DNA from: Aphelocoma coerulescens
Taxonomy: Eukaryota; Chordata; Aves; Passeriformes; Corvidae
Reading direction: 5' to 3'
Assembly (NCBI RefSeq): GCF_041296385.1
Contig: NC_091014.1
Span: forward strand, 8,841,578 to 8,905,577
Length of the DNA: 64,000 bases
Translations under genes and position numbers: made by a program
In this document: positions 1 to 9,533 of the stretch, piece by piece
Layout of the letters: every line of letters starts with the position of its first letter
Position numbering within the stretch: the first letter of the stretch is position 1
The notes under the pieces: generated by a model
Seen by the model: only the letters and a program-made list of their open reading frames with translations
Told to the model about the DNA's origin: nothing
The model's database searches: none

Positions 1-1095
1 GAGCTGATGGAGAGCTTCACGCGTGTCTTTACTGACAGCGTGAGCAATAGTTTCTACCCGGTGCCTCAAGAAGCCATCGGGGTGGGCAGTGCCTTTGAGG
101 GTTGGAGTCCCCGTGAGCAGGATGTGGTGTACCGCATGCTGGTCCCACTGAATCCCCCGCCGGGACACGCCTTCCACCTGGAGCTGAACAGTGCCGGGCA
201 GATGGCAGCAAGGACCTTCTGCGTCCGTGTGGAGCTGGTGTGCACGTGCGAGAGGGAGCAGCTGGGCGAGAAGCTGTTGTGCTTCCTGCACCACTCGCAG
301 AAGGAGCTGCGGCGGAAGCAGAAGCCCAGCCTCCTAAAGACACTCTGCACCGGCTCCTACCTGGACGTGGAGAAAACCTCCCACTGGTTCTACAAGCTGG
401 TGAGATGCTCGTGGCTGCATTTGCCTCAGTCGTACTCGTGGCACTTGGTGTTTCAGCCCTGCAGCCGGTCCTGCCAATTCCGGCTGAGCAAAGGCAAGGA
501 GAGCCTGATGGTGGAGATGCTGTTTGGGGTGCGCCACGGGGACTCCGACATCTTTGTGGTCAGCCAGCCCACAGAGGCCCAGAAAGGCGGCTCCAGCAGC
601 TTTGTCAGCAGCCGGCCCGCCAAGGCCGAGTCCATCGCAAGCACAGCGTGGCCTGAGACGTACGCTGTGGCAGAGGCAAAATTCTTCCAGCACGTGGCCA
701 GGCAGGTGCCGTGTGAGAGCTTGCACCTGAAATGCCTGCAGCTCTTCACCTACATCCTGAGGGGCACAGGTTTTTCCAGCTCGACCTGGAAGACTGTGGT
801 CATGCACGTGCTGACCACCGTACCGCTGTCCAAGTGGCGCAGGAGGGAATTTGAGCGGCGGCTGTGGGACATCATGGCATACCTGCGCCGCTGCCTGCAG
901 TTGAAACGCCTGGAGCACTTTGTCCTGGGCAACAAGAGGCTTCCTGCGGAGATCAGCTTGCCGCCGGCAATGCGAACGGTCGAGCCGCTCAACCTCTTTG
1001 AGCACCTGGCCCGAGATCCGGCCGCCCACGCGGAGGCGATGCAAGCTTACGGTCAGCTGCGATTCCGCCTCTGGACGCTGCTCTCCAGCCACTGA
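1..1095 (+). CDS. ITPRIPL1: ITPRIPL1-like gene 1, 3' part only (cut by window edge)
   Basis: The frame is open from the first base and ends at TGA 1093-1095. It corresponds to residues 480-843 of the complete copies, which is nearly the whole Mab-21-like domain. The promoter, leader, membrane segment and acidic region lie outside the window. The copy has P533, F680, A795 and T838, like genes 2 and 4. The true gene begins further left, and the ATG at position 7 is internal (Met482), not a start. Confidence 0.9.
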   Translation, partial: ELMESFTRVFTDSVSNSFYPVPQEAIGVGSAFEGWSPREQDVVYRMLVPLNPPPGHAFHLELNSAGQMAARTFCVRVELVCTCEREQLGEKLLCFLHHSQKELRRKQKPSLLKTLCTGSYLDVEKTSHWFYKLVRCSWLHLPQSYSWHLVFQPCSRSCQFRLSKGKESLMVEMLFGVRHGDSDIFVVSQPTEAQKGGSSSFVSSRPAKAESIASTAWPETYAVAEAKFFQHVARQVPCESLHLKCLQLFTYILRGTGFSSSTWKTVVMHVLTTVPLSKWRRREFERRLWDIMAYLRRCLQLKRLEHFVLGNKRLPAEISLPPAMRTVEPLNLFEHLARDPAAHAEAMQAYGQLRFRLWTLLSSH

Positions 1096-2208
1096 GAGGA
1101 ATTCCCTGCACAGAGCTGTGCTGGGGGGGCTCACACCCGAAGGCAGCCACGTGAGCACGGCATCATTCTTGCTTTTTTCACTGGCAATCCTGAAGCTGCT
1201 TTCCTGCTCCCATGGATGGAAGATGCTGTGGCACATGGATTCACCGTGCAGACACACATCTCTGCGTTGCCTTGCCTTTCGCCTTCCAGTCATGACGGTG
1301 CTGTTGCAATATTGCCCAAAGTCTGTAAGGCAGAAACTGGCTCCACCTGCACATCCTCACGGAAGACACTGATGCTGAGAGGTTGCCTGGCATGCCTGGA
1401 AGACCAAAACCGAGCCTGTTAGAAAATTAATGTAGTTTTTTCAGTGACCTGTATGTACTTTATAATGGTTTTGTAAAGATGTAGTTCATCTCAGTCTGTG
1501 GAAGTGAAGATAATAGTTTTAACTCACTTTACCATAGGAGAATAGGTAGTCCAAGTTTTCGTAATAGGAACTAGTTTCATCATCATCACGTCAAGAGGTC
1601 CTTTAGGATTGTTAGTGTGAGATTATTTCCCAGTTACCCTTAGTTTAGGCAATTGAGCTACTCTGGTATAGCTGCCCTTCAGTAATATCTACATATGTAT
1701 GTTTGAAGAAATAATAAAAGGAGAGAAGTTTCTCAAATTGCCTGAAAAGTGTCCTTCTTTGTATTTAACCCAATGGTTCTTAGAGAATGTCCATCCATTG
1801 CAGCTACCTGAAAAAATGACAAAGTGACTCAAGCGGTGATTGTGTCCAGCAGTCACATCTCGGTATTGCATTTCTGCAACACTCTAGAGCCGGGCTATTA
1901 ATTTTGTCTCATGAATGCAAGCAGAAGTCATGATGGTTGAAACAGCTAAAATATTAATTAATCCTCCCAGTGCTGCTTAAAACCTGCCCCTCCTCATTGA
2001 GAGCATGGGAAAGAAAGCTGCTGTGGCCCACGTCAGAGAGGGAAGTCCTCTGAGGGGCCAGGAACAAGCAGGCAAGAGTGAGGAGAGCAGGCAGGGACCT
2101 CCCAGAGGAGGATCGCTGCCAACAGCAGAACTCGCTGTTCCACTGAGAGGGAACTGTGCTCGCTGAGCTCCCTGCCTTTTGCTTCCTCTGCTGGGCAGGC
2201 ACTGCTCC
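1096..2208 (+). other. 3' UTR and downstream flank of gene 1
   Basis: This stretch runs from the stop codon to the LTR. It is AT-rich after about 1420 and no further coding sequence is recognised in it. The short frames are not conserved protein-like. The last four bases (2205-2208, CTCC) are the left target duplication of the LTR. The T/C site in the early 3' UTR is T here. Confidence 0.7.
1713..1718 (+). terminator. Candidate polyadenylation signal AATAAA, gene 1
   Basis: This is a canonical AATAAA 618 bases past the stop codon. A second AATAAA, inside the LTR at 2605-2610, could be an alternative. Confidence 0.5.
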
Positions 2209-2682
2209 TGATGCCATGAAGATTTTTTGCCTTTTCTTTTATACCCCTATTATACCTTTTACAACTTCTGTATTCTTAGTGGGTTTTGCCTACATTCTTG
2301 GACTTGTTTGTCAAGCTAAGAGACCCAACATTTTAGAAGCTTCGTAGTTAGGGATCGGTGTGCCCCAGACCCCAAGGTCCTCTCCAGAACACATTCTGTA
2401 AACCAAGATAGAACCATCCAGGGGAAGGATCCTTGGGGAGGGGGGCTCACTTGAGCCTCTCATTGGGGAATCTTGGATAGATATGCTAATTAGTAAAACC
2501 TATAATGTTATACCTAATGTTGGGGACACAAACACACACACACACACTCGGTGGGGCGCATCTCGATGCATATGACCTGGACGTGTGCACCTAAGGATCC
2601 TTAAAATAAATACCAAGGTAAAATCTCTTTTCCCCTTCTAACCGGGTATGATTCTTGATTTTAAGACCAGGAAAAGGCATCA
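2209..2682 (+). mobile_element. Solo LTR of an endogenous retrovirus, unit 1 (474 bp)
   Basis: The element starts TGATGCC and ends GGCATCA, a perfect 7-base inverted terminal repeat of TG...CA type. It is flanked by the 4-base direct repeat CTCC (2205-2208 and 2683-2686). It carries AATAAA at 2605-2610, a TATAAT-like stretch near 2500, a (CA)7 tract at 2533-2546 and two copies of the palindrome AAGGATCCTT (2425-2434 and 2593-2602). No internal retroviral genes are present, so it is a solo LTR, in sense orientation to the gene. The family was not assigned; a 4-base duplication is more typical of ERV1-like than ERVL or ERVK elements. This copy is the short form, lacking the 4-base insertion near 2415. 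Confidence 0.8.
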
Positions 2683-2686
2683 CTCC

Positions 2687-5600
2687 CACCACAGCCCCTT
2701 TGGCCCAGCTTGTGGAAGGAGGAGAACACCCTCCTTGCTCCCTTCTCCCCAAACACACCCACCCACTTTGTTCCCCTCTCCTCTGCCCCCAGCTGCAGAG
2801 ACCTGCCCTGTCCCTTGCCCCAGCTCCAGTCTCTCATCAGCCCCTTCCACAAGGACGTGTGCTCTCAGTGGGTAGGACTTGATCTCTGTGTGCCATTGAG
2901 CCTTACGGCCTGACCGCACAGCTTGTGTGGCCTCTGGGGCGATGCTTGGATTCGGGGAGAAGCACGGCCCCCATGGCTTCTTGTTGCACAATCCACCCAG
3001 GGCTAGATTGGCCAGGGCCAAAACTATTGCAGGTGGTCAAACTGTGGGTGTGGCTGTGAGTTTTGGTGCATGTGCAAGTGTGCTGTGTGTCTGAGGAGCA
3101 TGCTGGGAGAGGGGAAGGGCAGAACCTACAACCTACAGTTGCTACTGAAACACTGTGGTGTAGCTCAGGTGCTGGTTTTAACTGGTCAGTAGTATGCAAC
3201 CCCACTAGGATGGAAATTGAAAACAGTGTTCCATAAGAGCAAGCATGGCCAAATGATCTGGATGTCTTTCTGGCACTGAGCTGTTCTTTCAGGCCTTGAA
3301 AACAGGGGAGCTCTGATAAAGTAACTGAGCACCTGGTTGGTATTAACTCTCCTTTGCACTGTCAATTCCCCTTCTTTGGGAATACCTCACCCTGCGGGCT
3401 CTGTGTCTCTCCTAAGCCTGTTCGTATTGATGTGAGTGTGCTTTTCATGCCCATGCCATCTGGCACTGGTATTACACCAGAGTTGTTCCTGCCACTGCGG
3501 TTCAAGGTCTCTCCATTTCTGCATGAAAGTCTCGTCTCCTTTGTTACGGACACTGCACTCCTTAGGAAGCTGAGAAATACATTTGAACATAGTGGGAAAA
3601 ATGTTGAAGTGGAAGTGTTGCGAAGATGTGTGGCCAGTTTCACAACATCTTTCCTGTGGAACTGCTGCAGGCTGAATGGAGCAAGTCCTGCTGTCAGATG
3701 TGCATTCGGAGAAAGCAGGTTTGAATGAAATGAGTCACAGCCAGAGAACTGTCAGCGCATATCAGTAGTATCAGATACAGGTTTCTGTAGCCAATTGTCC
3801 TTTGGATTTACTGAAGAAAACCCCTTCCCGGTTTAAATCCTGGACACTGAAATCCACAGAAAACTCACATTTGCTCCAAGCGTGAAGCCAAGTCACTTTC
3901 TTCCTGCTTCCTTCATCAGTGGAGCCCAAACTGAGTTAGAATTTAAAACTGTGTTGTTCTCTGTACAGCTGCTACCAGAGAGGATGAGCAGAAGTATCAG
4001 GACAACCTGCTGGTGTCTTCTCTGGCCATAGACATCTGGGCTGTAAGATGTACTGAAATAATTTATCTTGCCTCAGCGTTGCCGTGTTCATGTCCAGAGA
4101 ATGGCCTGTTGTCAGAAGCCTTTCTGAAGACGCAGTTAGTTGAAAATTGCAGGTGCGGGTGCTTGCAACTACTCTAACATTTTGTGCATCCTTCTGAGGG
4201 AAGCATAGTCTGAAATGAAGAAGTGGCAGTATTTTGAAGGCAAGTGCAATAGAAGGAGGGTAACTTGTTTGGAAGGGTGGGGATAGCACTGCCTATCATT
4301 TCACAAAGCATTCTTTGAGAAGGGAAGAGCTGCGTGCCTTAAGGTGCTAATCATGATCAGCATGTTCCATTCTGAACACCTGGACATGCTTGCAAAATAC
4401 AGGACATGCCTCCATCCAGGCTGGAAAGAAGGAGCCCACTGCTGCAGGGTGGAGTGGGTTCCTTTGTGCAAGTCAGCACAAGTCCCAAAGCCTTGAGGTG
4501 GATTGGAAGGTAGAGAGCTTCTAGACACAAGCTATTGCCAGAGTGTTTGGTTGGTGTTGCCTGTTCCTCAGAGTGTGGACTAATCTCCACTCTTCATTCC
4601 CCGTGACTGTTTCCTTCCTAAGGAAGATTCGCGCCTTTCTGATTGCAGGTCGTGTGCTTATGCAGCTAAAGGTAGCTGGGAGGCTGCTGAGCTGAGGTGA
4701 GCTGAGCTGGTAGGCTAAGTGGAGCAGTAAAAGTCATTCACAGTCAGTGAGTGAGTTGACCTCAGGTCCTTCAAATAATGCAGTCCAAGAAGATTTTGCC
4801 AGTATTTCCACTGGAAGCCTACCACAGGTCTCTTGCTTTTTCTGTGTTTGACTGGCTGGTAGATTGGGAGGGACAAGAGGGTGTGAAATGCTTGACCAGG
4901 GCATGAATGAAATGGCTTTTTTCTTTAGTTGGTCCTAGGCGTCTCAACCTGAAGTTCTAGGGAGAGAGAGTGGGAGTGGCAGAGTTTGTTTAAAGCTGCC
5001 TTTTCTCCAGGGTCAGCAAATGAATAGGCTCTTTACCACTCTGGGTCTGGTAGTGTGGGCTTTCTGAATAGCTTTAGCTACAGGTGAGTTTATAAAACAC
5101 CTCCCTCAGAACAGACTGGAGGTTTTCTCTGTCTGCTTGACAGTCAGGTGACTGGAGGTCAGAAGAAATTTTTCCTCCCGTTCTGCATCTTATTTACTCA
5201 TGTCCCAAAGGTGAGCACTGTGCTTGGCCATGAAGCTTGTCATCAGAAGACATTTAAAAGGAGCAGGGTGACATAGGCTGCTGAAACAGAGTAGCCTGTG
5301 AAATTCCTGACTCTCTCGTCTTTCTTTGTGGCGCTGCCTGTGAATGACTGATCAGTGGCTGCTGTGATCCTGTCTTCCTCTGCTTCCCTCCCTGCTGGGT
5401 ACCACTTGGGACATGGAGCTGTTCAATGGCGACCTCATCTAGATGGCAGAATTTATAAGGAGCTGGTTGTTGGTTTTATATAGGATGGTTCAGAAAACTG
5501 TGTTTTCTGAGTGCACCCAGCTCTTGTGTCACGGCTGGACAAGGGAAGGGCGATCACTCAGACATTCTGTGTTTTGTCAGCCCTCAGCTGATAAAGAGTA

Positions 5601-6407
5601 TTTCAGAGATCACCCAAGAGGAATTTGAGTAGCCCAAGGGAGCAAAAAGGGACCTCCTGCTGTGCTGTGCTGTGATCAGCATCAGAGAAACTCTTCCCAA
5701 TAAACAGCACCATCGTAGCCAGTAGCAAGGATCTCCAGTCAGAAAAAAGCAAGGGAGGAGGTTTGTACTGAGGATGGCGTCTAAATGCAGACACGTCTAC
5801 ATCCCTATACAAAATAGAGTTCCTCTCGGAATGGCAAGAGAGAAGCCAGTTGCTGCAAGTGTCAGGAGGAGCACATCTTTATGTGGCATTGAGGGAGAGC
5901 ACATTAGAGTGGAGTGATCTAAGCTTCAGGAGTTCTGTGTTTTGAGGACTTTTCTTTTTCCTTTTCCAAACTTGTATTTCTTGTTACAGTGGCTTGTCCA
6001 TTTCTCAGCCAGGCTATTGATCAGCCACATCTAGCGTAAGAAGTAGTTTGGATGGTTTTTTGTGCTACTGTGCAAACCATCAGTTGGATGTATGTAATCT
6101 TTTGTCAAACAATAAACAGATCTTTGAAAGTGTTCCTAAATTCAGGAGAGAAACCCTCCCAAAAGGGTTTATCTCACAAAAGATGTGTGAGGCAGGACAG
6201 TATTGGTGTAAAAGAAGGGTAGGCCTTAACATTGGATGACGTTTAAACTTCCTGTGCATCATTCAAGCAGCCTCTAATTCTTGCTTTCTCACTAAACCTG
6301 TAACTAAAAATTAGCCTGTATTGTATGACAGGCTGTGGCCAAAGTAATAAATATTATTGTTAATAGTAAAGAACATCTGCCTGCAATCATCAGTAAAAGC
6401 CTGCACC
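2687..6407. other. Intergenic spacer, unit 1, no gene recognised
   Basis: About 3.7 kb with only short frames. The longest + strand one, 3354-3728 (124 codons), resembles no family I recognise. A pyrimidine tract and AG at 3967-3968 precede an ATG-less open frame to 4177, a possible cryptic exon. A 12-base stem with one mismatch and a 6-base loop lies at 6146-6175. The three-state CpG marker is CG at 4077-4078. Confidence 0.6.
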
Positions 6408-7001
6408 TATATAGAGAGCGTATCGGGGTCCTGTCACCCATATTTATATTTGAGAAGGGTTTGTGTGGGAGGGTGCTTGTGCCTGCTTTGTACAGGGAAG
6501 CCCTGGGGTTCCCAGGTTCACGACTGATGGGTCTGCACTTTGTGTCTGTTGAGGCTCTGGGTGCCCAGGGCCATGATGAGTTCCCGGGCTGGGGATGGCG
6601 GGTGGGGCTGGCCTGTGATGCGCTCTGGGGCCTGTGACACCACAGGGGCCGTGTCACAATGGGGGCAGCTAGAAAAGGCCCCGTTGGTTGCCGTTGCCCC
6701 CAGTAGAGCCTGGGCAAGCGGTGAGTGCACACAGGTGGTGGGGAGGCCGGGCTGGGGGAGGGCTGGGGCAGAAGCGCCGGCAGCCGGGGCGTGTGTTCTG
6801 TCCCTGCACGCAGGGCCCAGCCCCTGGCGGGAGCGCCTTGCTCCGGCTCGGTGCTCGCTGGGGCAGCGGTGCAGGCCTTGCCTCCTGCCAGCTGCCGGGG
6901 GCCCTCTCCTTCCTGCTGCCACATCCCTGTGGCTCCTGCCCCGCACCGGCTGCCTCCATTCCGGCCCTACTGAACCCCTTCTGTGTGTCCTCTTGCAGAC
7001 C
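6408..7001 (+). promoter_or_regulatory. Candidate promoter and spliced 5' leader of gene 2
   Basis: A TATATAG element at 6408-6414 is the best core-promoter candidate; a weaker TATTTATA-like stretch follows near 6441. The transcription start cannot be fixed. A consensus donor (GCG|GTGAGT) at 6721 and an acceptor (CCTCTTGCAG, ending 6998) define a 278-base intron in the 5' UTR, leaving ACC before the ATG. The intron is GC-rich with a G-quadruplex-type run at 6740-6768. If the intron is retained, an in-frame ORF opens upstream at ATG 6540 and would add 154 residues. The spliced form is preferred. Confidence 0.55.
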
Positions 7002-9533
7002 ATGGCTTTATTGTCATTGCTCTTCGTGCTCGTGCAAAGCCTGATCCAGTACCCCCAGCCAGCTGGGGATGGGCTGGATGAGGCCACGCACCGGCGAATG
7101 CAGGAGCGGGAGGAGCTGCTCGACCGCGAGATGGCTCGGCTGCTGCAGGAGCTGGAGCAAGGGCCCCCGGAGCAGCAGGATGAGGGCTGGGGAGCTCTGC
7201 TCTTTGGTGCCCTGCAGCAGTGGCCATTCTGGGCTCTTGCTGGACTCCTGCTCCTCTTGGGCCTGTGGTTTAGCTGCAGGAGAAAGTGCCGTGAAGCCAA
7301 CAGCAGCGGCAAGGACCAGAGCTCCTGCAAGACCCTAGGAGAGGAGAGAGGAAAAGAACAGCAAGAAGACACTATTGATTCAAAGGAAGATGGAGAAAAC
7401 CATAATATGACCGTGGAGGCAGATGACAGCGGTAATGAAAATGAAGGAGAAGGCAGTCCTGTGGCTGCAAATGAAGGAGAGGAAGATGATGCCAGTGAAG
7501 GAAATGAAGATGTGAAGGTGAAGGAAGACCAAAATGTGAAGAATGAAGATGCCTGTGACTTAAAGAAAGATGAAGGACGGAGTGGTGGGAATGTGCCAGG
7601 AGGCAACACTGCTGAAGGAAAGGAAGAAGAACCTGGCAATGTTGCTCGAGATAAAGAAGGCCATGCTGAAGCAAATGAAGGAGAAAACAAGGATGTGCAG
7701 GTGGAACAAGACCATGATGCTGAAAAGAAAGAAGGAGGAGATGGAAATGAAGAAAAAACCATTGATGCAAATACGAAGGCAGGCAACAATGATGATGTAA
7801 AAGAAGGTCAATACGAGGGAGATGGAAAGGGAGAAAATGCGGATCTGAAGGTGGAGGAAAGCAGTGATGCCGGTGAGCAAAGAAGCAGTGATTGGACAGG
7901 ACAGGAAGACAGCAGTGATGGTGGGAATGCAGTAGACCATTGCGGTTTTGCTGCAACTGAGGAAGAAAAGAATGACGTTGGAAACGAAGAAGGCAATGAT
8001 GGAGACAAAGATGAGAAAGGCAGTGCTGCCGATATGAAGGGAGAAAAGAATGAAGATGGAAATGGAGAGGAGCACGGCAACGTTGCTTCAACTGAAGAAG
8101 GTGCTGATAAAGCAAGTGAAGGAGACAGCAACAATGTGAAGGTGAAGGAAGACCGGCATTCCAGTGAACACAGAACCAGTGATCAGAAGGGGAAGGATCA
8201 GGAAAACAGGGATGCGAATGTGAAAGGCAAGAAGAATGAAGATGGAAAAGAAGAAGAAGGTGGAAATGTGGCTGCCAGTGAAAAAGAAGGCCGCGGTGAT
8301 GGCAAGGACAAAGGCAGCCGTGGTGGAACTGAAGAGGAAGAAGACACCCGGGACGTTGGGAATAAGCGAGGGATCCTTTTAGTGGATCGCATACAGTGTC
8401 CTGTCGAGGACGTAGAGAGAGGTCGCTCAGTGGCAGCGGAGCTGATGGAGAGCTTCACGCGTGTCTTTACTGACAGCGTGAGCAATAGTTTCTACCCGGT
8501 GCCTCAAGAAGCCATCGGGGTGGGCAGTGCCTTTGAGGGTTGGAGTCCCCGTGAGCAGGATGTGGTGTACCGCATGCTGGTCCCACTGAATCCCCCGCCG
8601 GGACACGCCTTCCACCTGGAGCTGAACAGTGCCGGGCAGATGGCAGCAAGGACCTTCTGCGTCCGTGTGGAGCTGGTGTGCACGTGCGAGAGGGAGCAGC
8701 TGGGCGAGAAGCTGTTGTGCTTCCTGCACCACTCGCAGAAGGAGCTGCGGCGGAAGCAGAAGCCCAGCCTCCTAAAGACACTCTGCACCGGCTCCTACCT
8801 GGACGTGGAGAAAACCTCCCACTGGTTCTACAAGCTGGTGAGATGCTCGTGGCTGCATTTGCCTCAGTCGTACTCGTGGCACTTGGTGTTTCAGCCCTGC
8901 AGCCGGTCCTGCCAATTCCGGCTGAGCAAAGGCAAGGAGAGCCTGATGGTGGAGATGCTGTTTGGGGTGCGCCACGGGGACTCCGACATCTTTGTGGTCA
9001 GCCAGCCCACAGAGGCCCAGAAAGGCGGCTCCAGCAGCTTTGTCAGCAGCCGGCCCGCCAAGGCCGAGTCCATCGCAAGCACAGCGTGGCCTGAGACGTA
9101 CGCTGTGGCAGAGGCAAAATTCTTCCAGCACGTGGCCAGGCAGGTGCCGTGTGAGAGCTTGCACCTGAAATGCCTGCAGCTCTTCACCTACATCCTGAGG
9201 GGCACAGGTTTTTCCAGCTCGACCTGGAAGACTGTGGTCATGCACGTGCTGACCACCGTACCGCTGTCCAAGTGGCGCAGGAGGGAATTTGAGCGGCGGC
9301 TGTGGGACATCATGGCATACCTGCGCCGCTGCCTGCAGTTGAAACGCCTGGAGCACTTTGTCCTGGGCAACAAGAGGCTTCCTGCGGAGATCAGCTTGCC
9401 GCCGGCAATGCGAACGGTCGAGCCGCTCAACCTCTTTGAGCACCTGGCCCGAGATCCGGCCGCCCACGCGGAGGCGATGCAAGCTTACGGTCAGCTGCGA
9501 TTCCGCCTCTGGACGCTGCTCTCCAGCCACTGA
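7002..9533 (+). CDS. ITPRIPL1: ITPRIPL1-like membrane protein, gene 2 (843 aa)
   Basis: This is a single coding exon predicted to encode an ITPRIP-like 1 family protein. Residues 1-17 are a hydrophobic signal-like segment. Residues 25-60 are charged and probably helical. Residues 75-91 form one membrane span followed by basic CRRKCR. Residues 113-455 are acidic, low complexity and rich in E, D, K, G and N. Residues 458-843 are a Mab-21-like domain with GS at 508-509 and an E-Q-D triad at 518-520, which aligns in style with the E-x-D of this nucleotidyltransferase fold. ATG 7002 is chosen because it lies 3 bases after a splice acceptor, has a good Kozak context (ACCATGG), and an in-frame TAG at 6670-6672 precedes it in the spliced leader. 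Human ITPRIPL1 is about 555 residues; the excess here is the acidic region. ITPRIP modulates IP3 receptors, and human ITPRIPL1 has been reported as a CD3-epsilon ligand. Neither role is shown for this paralogue. Variants: Q395, P533, F680, A795, T838. Confidence 0.9.
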   Translation: MALLSLLFVLVQSLIQYPQPAGDGLDEATHRRMQEREELLDREMARLLQELEQGPPEQQDEGWGALLFGALQQWPFWALAGLLLLLGLWFSCRRKCREANSSGKDQSSCKTLGEERGKEQQEDTIDSKEDGENHNMTVEADDSGNENEGEGSPVAANEGEEDDASEGNEDVKVKEDQNVKNEDACDLKKDEGRSGGNVPGGNTAEGKEEEPGNVARDKEGHAEANEGENKDVQVEQDHDAEKKEGGDGNEEKTIDANTKAGNNDDVKEGQYEGDGKGENADLKVEESSDAGEQRSSDWTGQEDSSDGGNAVDHCGFAATEEEKNDVGNEEGNDGDKDEKGSAADMKGEKNEDGNGEEHGNVASTEEGADKASEGDSNNVKVKEDRHSSEHRTSDQKGKDQENRDANVKGKKNEDGKEEEGGNVAASEKEGRGDGKDKGSRGGTEEEEDTRDVGNKRGILLVDRIQCPVEDVERGRSVAAELMESFTRVFTDSVSNSFYPVPQEAIGVGSAFEGWSPREQDVVYRMLVPLNPPPGHAFHLELNSAGQMAARTFCVRVELVCTCEREQLGEKLLCFLHHSQKELRRKQKPSLLKTLCTGSYLDVEKTSHWFYKLVRCSWLHLPQSYSWHLVFQPCSRSCQFRLSKGKESLMVEMLFGVRHGDSDIFVVSQPTEAQKGGSSSFVSSRPAKAESIASTAWPETYAVAEAKFFQHVARQVPCESLHLKCLQLFTYILRGTGFSSSTWKTVVMHVLTTVPLSKWRRREFERRLWDIMAYLRRCLQLKRLEHFVLGNKRLPAEISLPPAMRTVEPLNLFEHLARDPAAHAEAMQAYGQLRFRLWTLLSSH

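Noticed and set aside
2209..2682. Full-length endogenous retrovirus with genes
   Set aside because: Only LTR sequence lies between the CTCC target duplications, and there is no gag, pol or env-like frame nearby. It is a solo LTR.
3354..3728. 124-codon + strand frame in the spacer
   Set aside because: No recognisable family, no promoter or polyadenylation context and no codon pattern like the main gene. Treated as chance.
6518..7789. 423-codon antisense frame, repeated in every unit
   Set aside because: It is a by-product of the purine-rich sense strand (Ser/Phe/Pro-rich translation) and of the GC-rich leader. It has no recognisable domain, and the sense frame is clearly the gene.
7002..9533. 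Active nucleotidyltransferase (cGAS-like) enzyme
   Set aside because: GS and an E-x-D-like triad are visible in the Mab-21 fold, but ITPRIP-family members are not established enzymes and a third catalytic acidic residue could not be placed.
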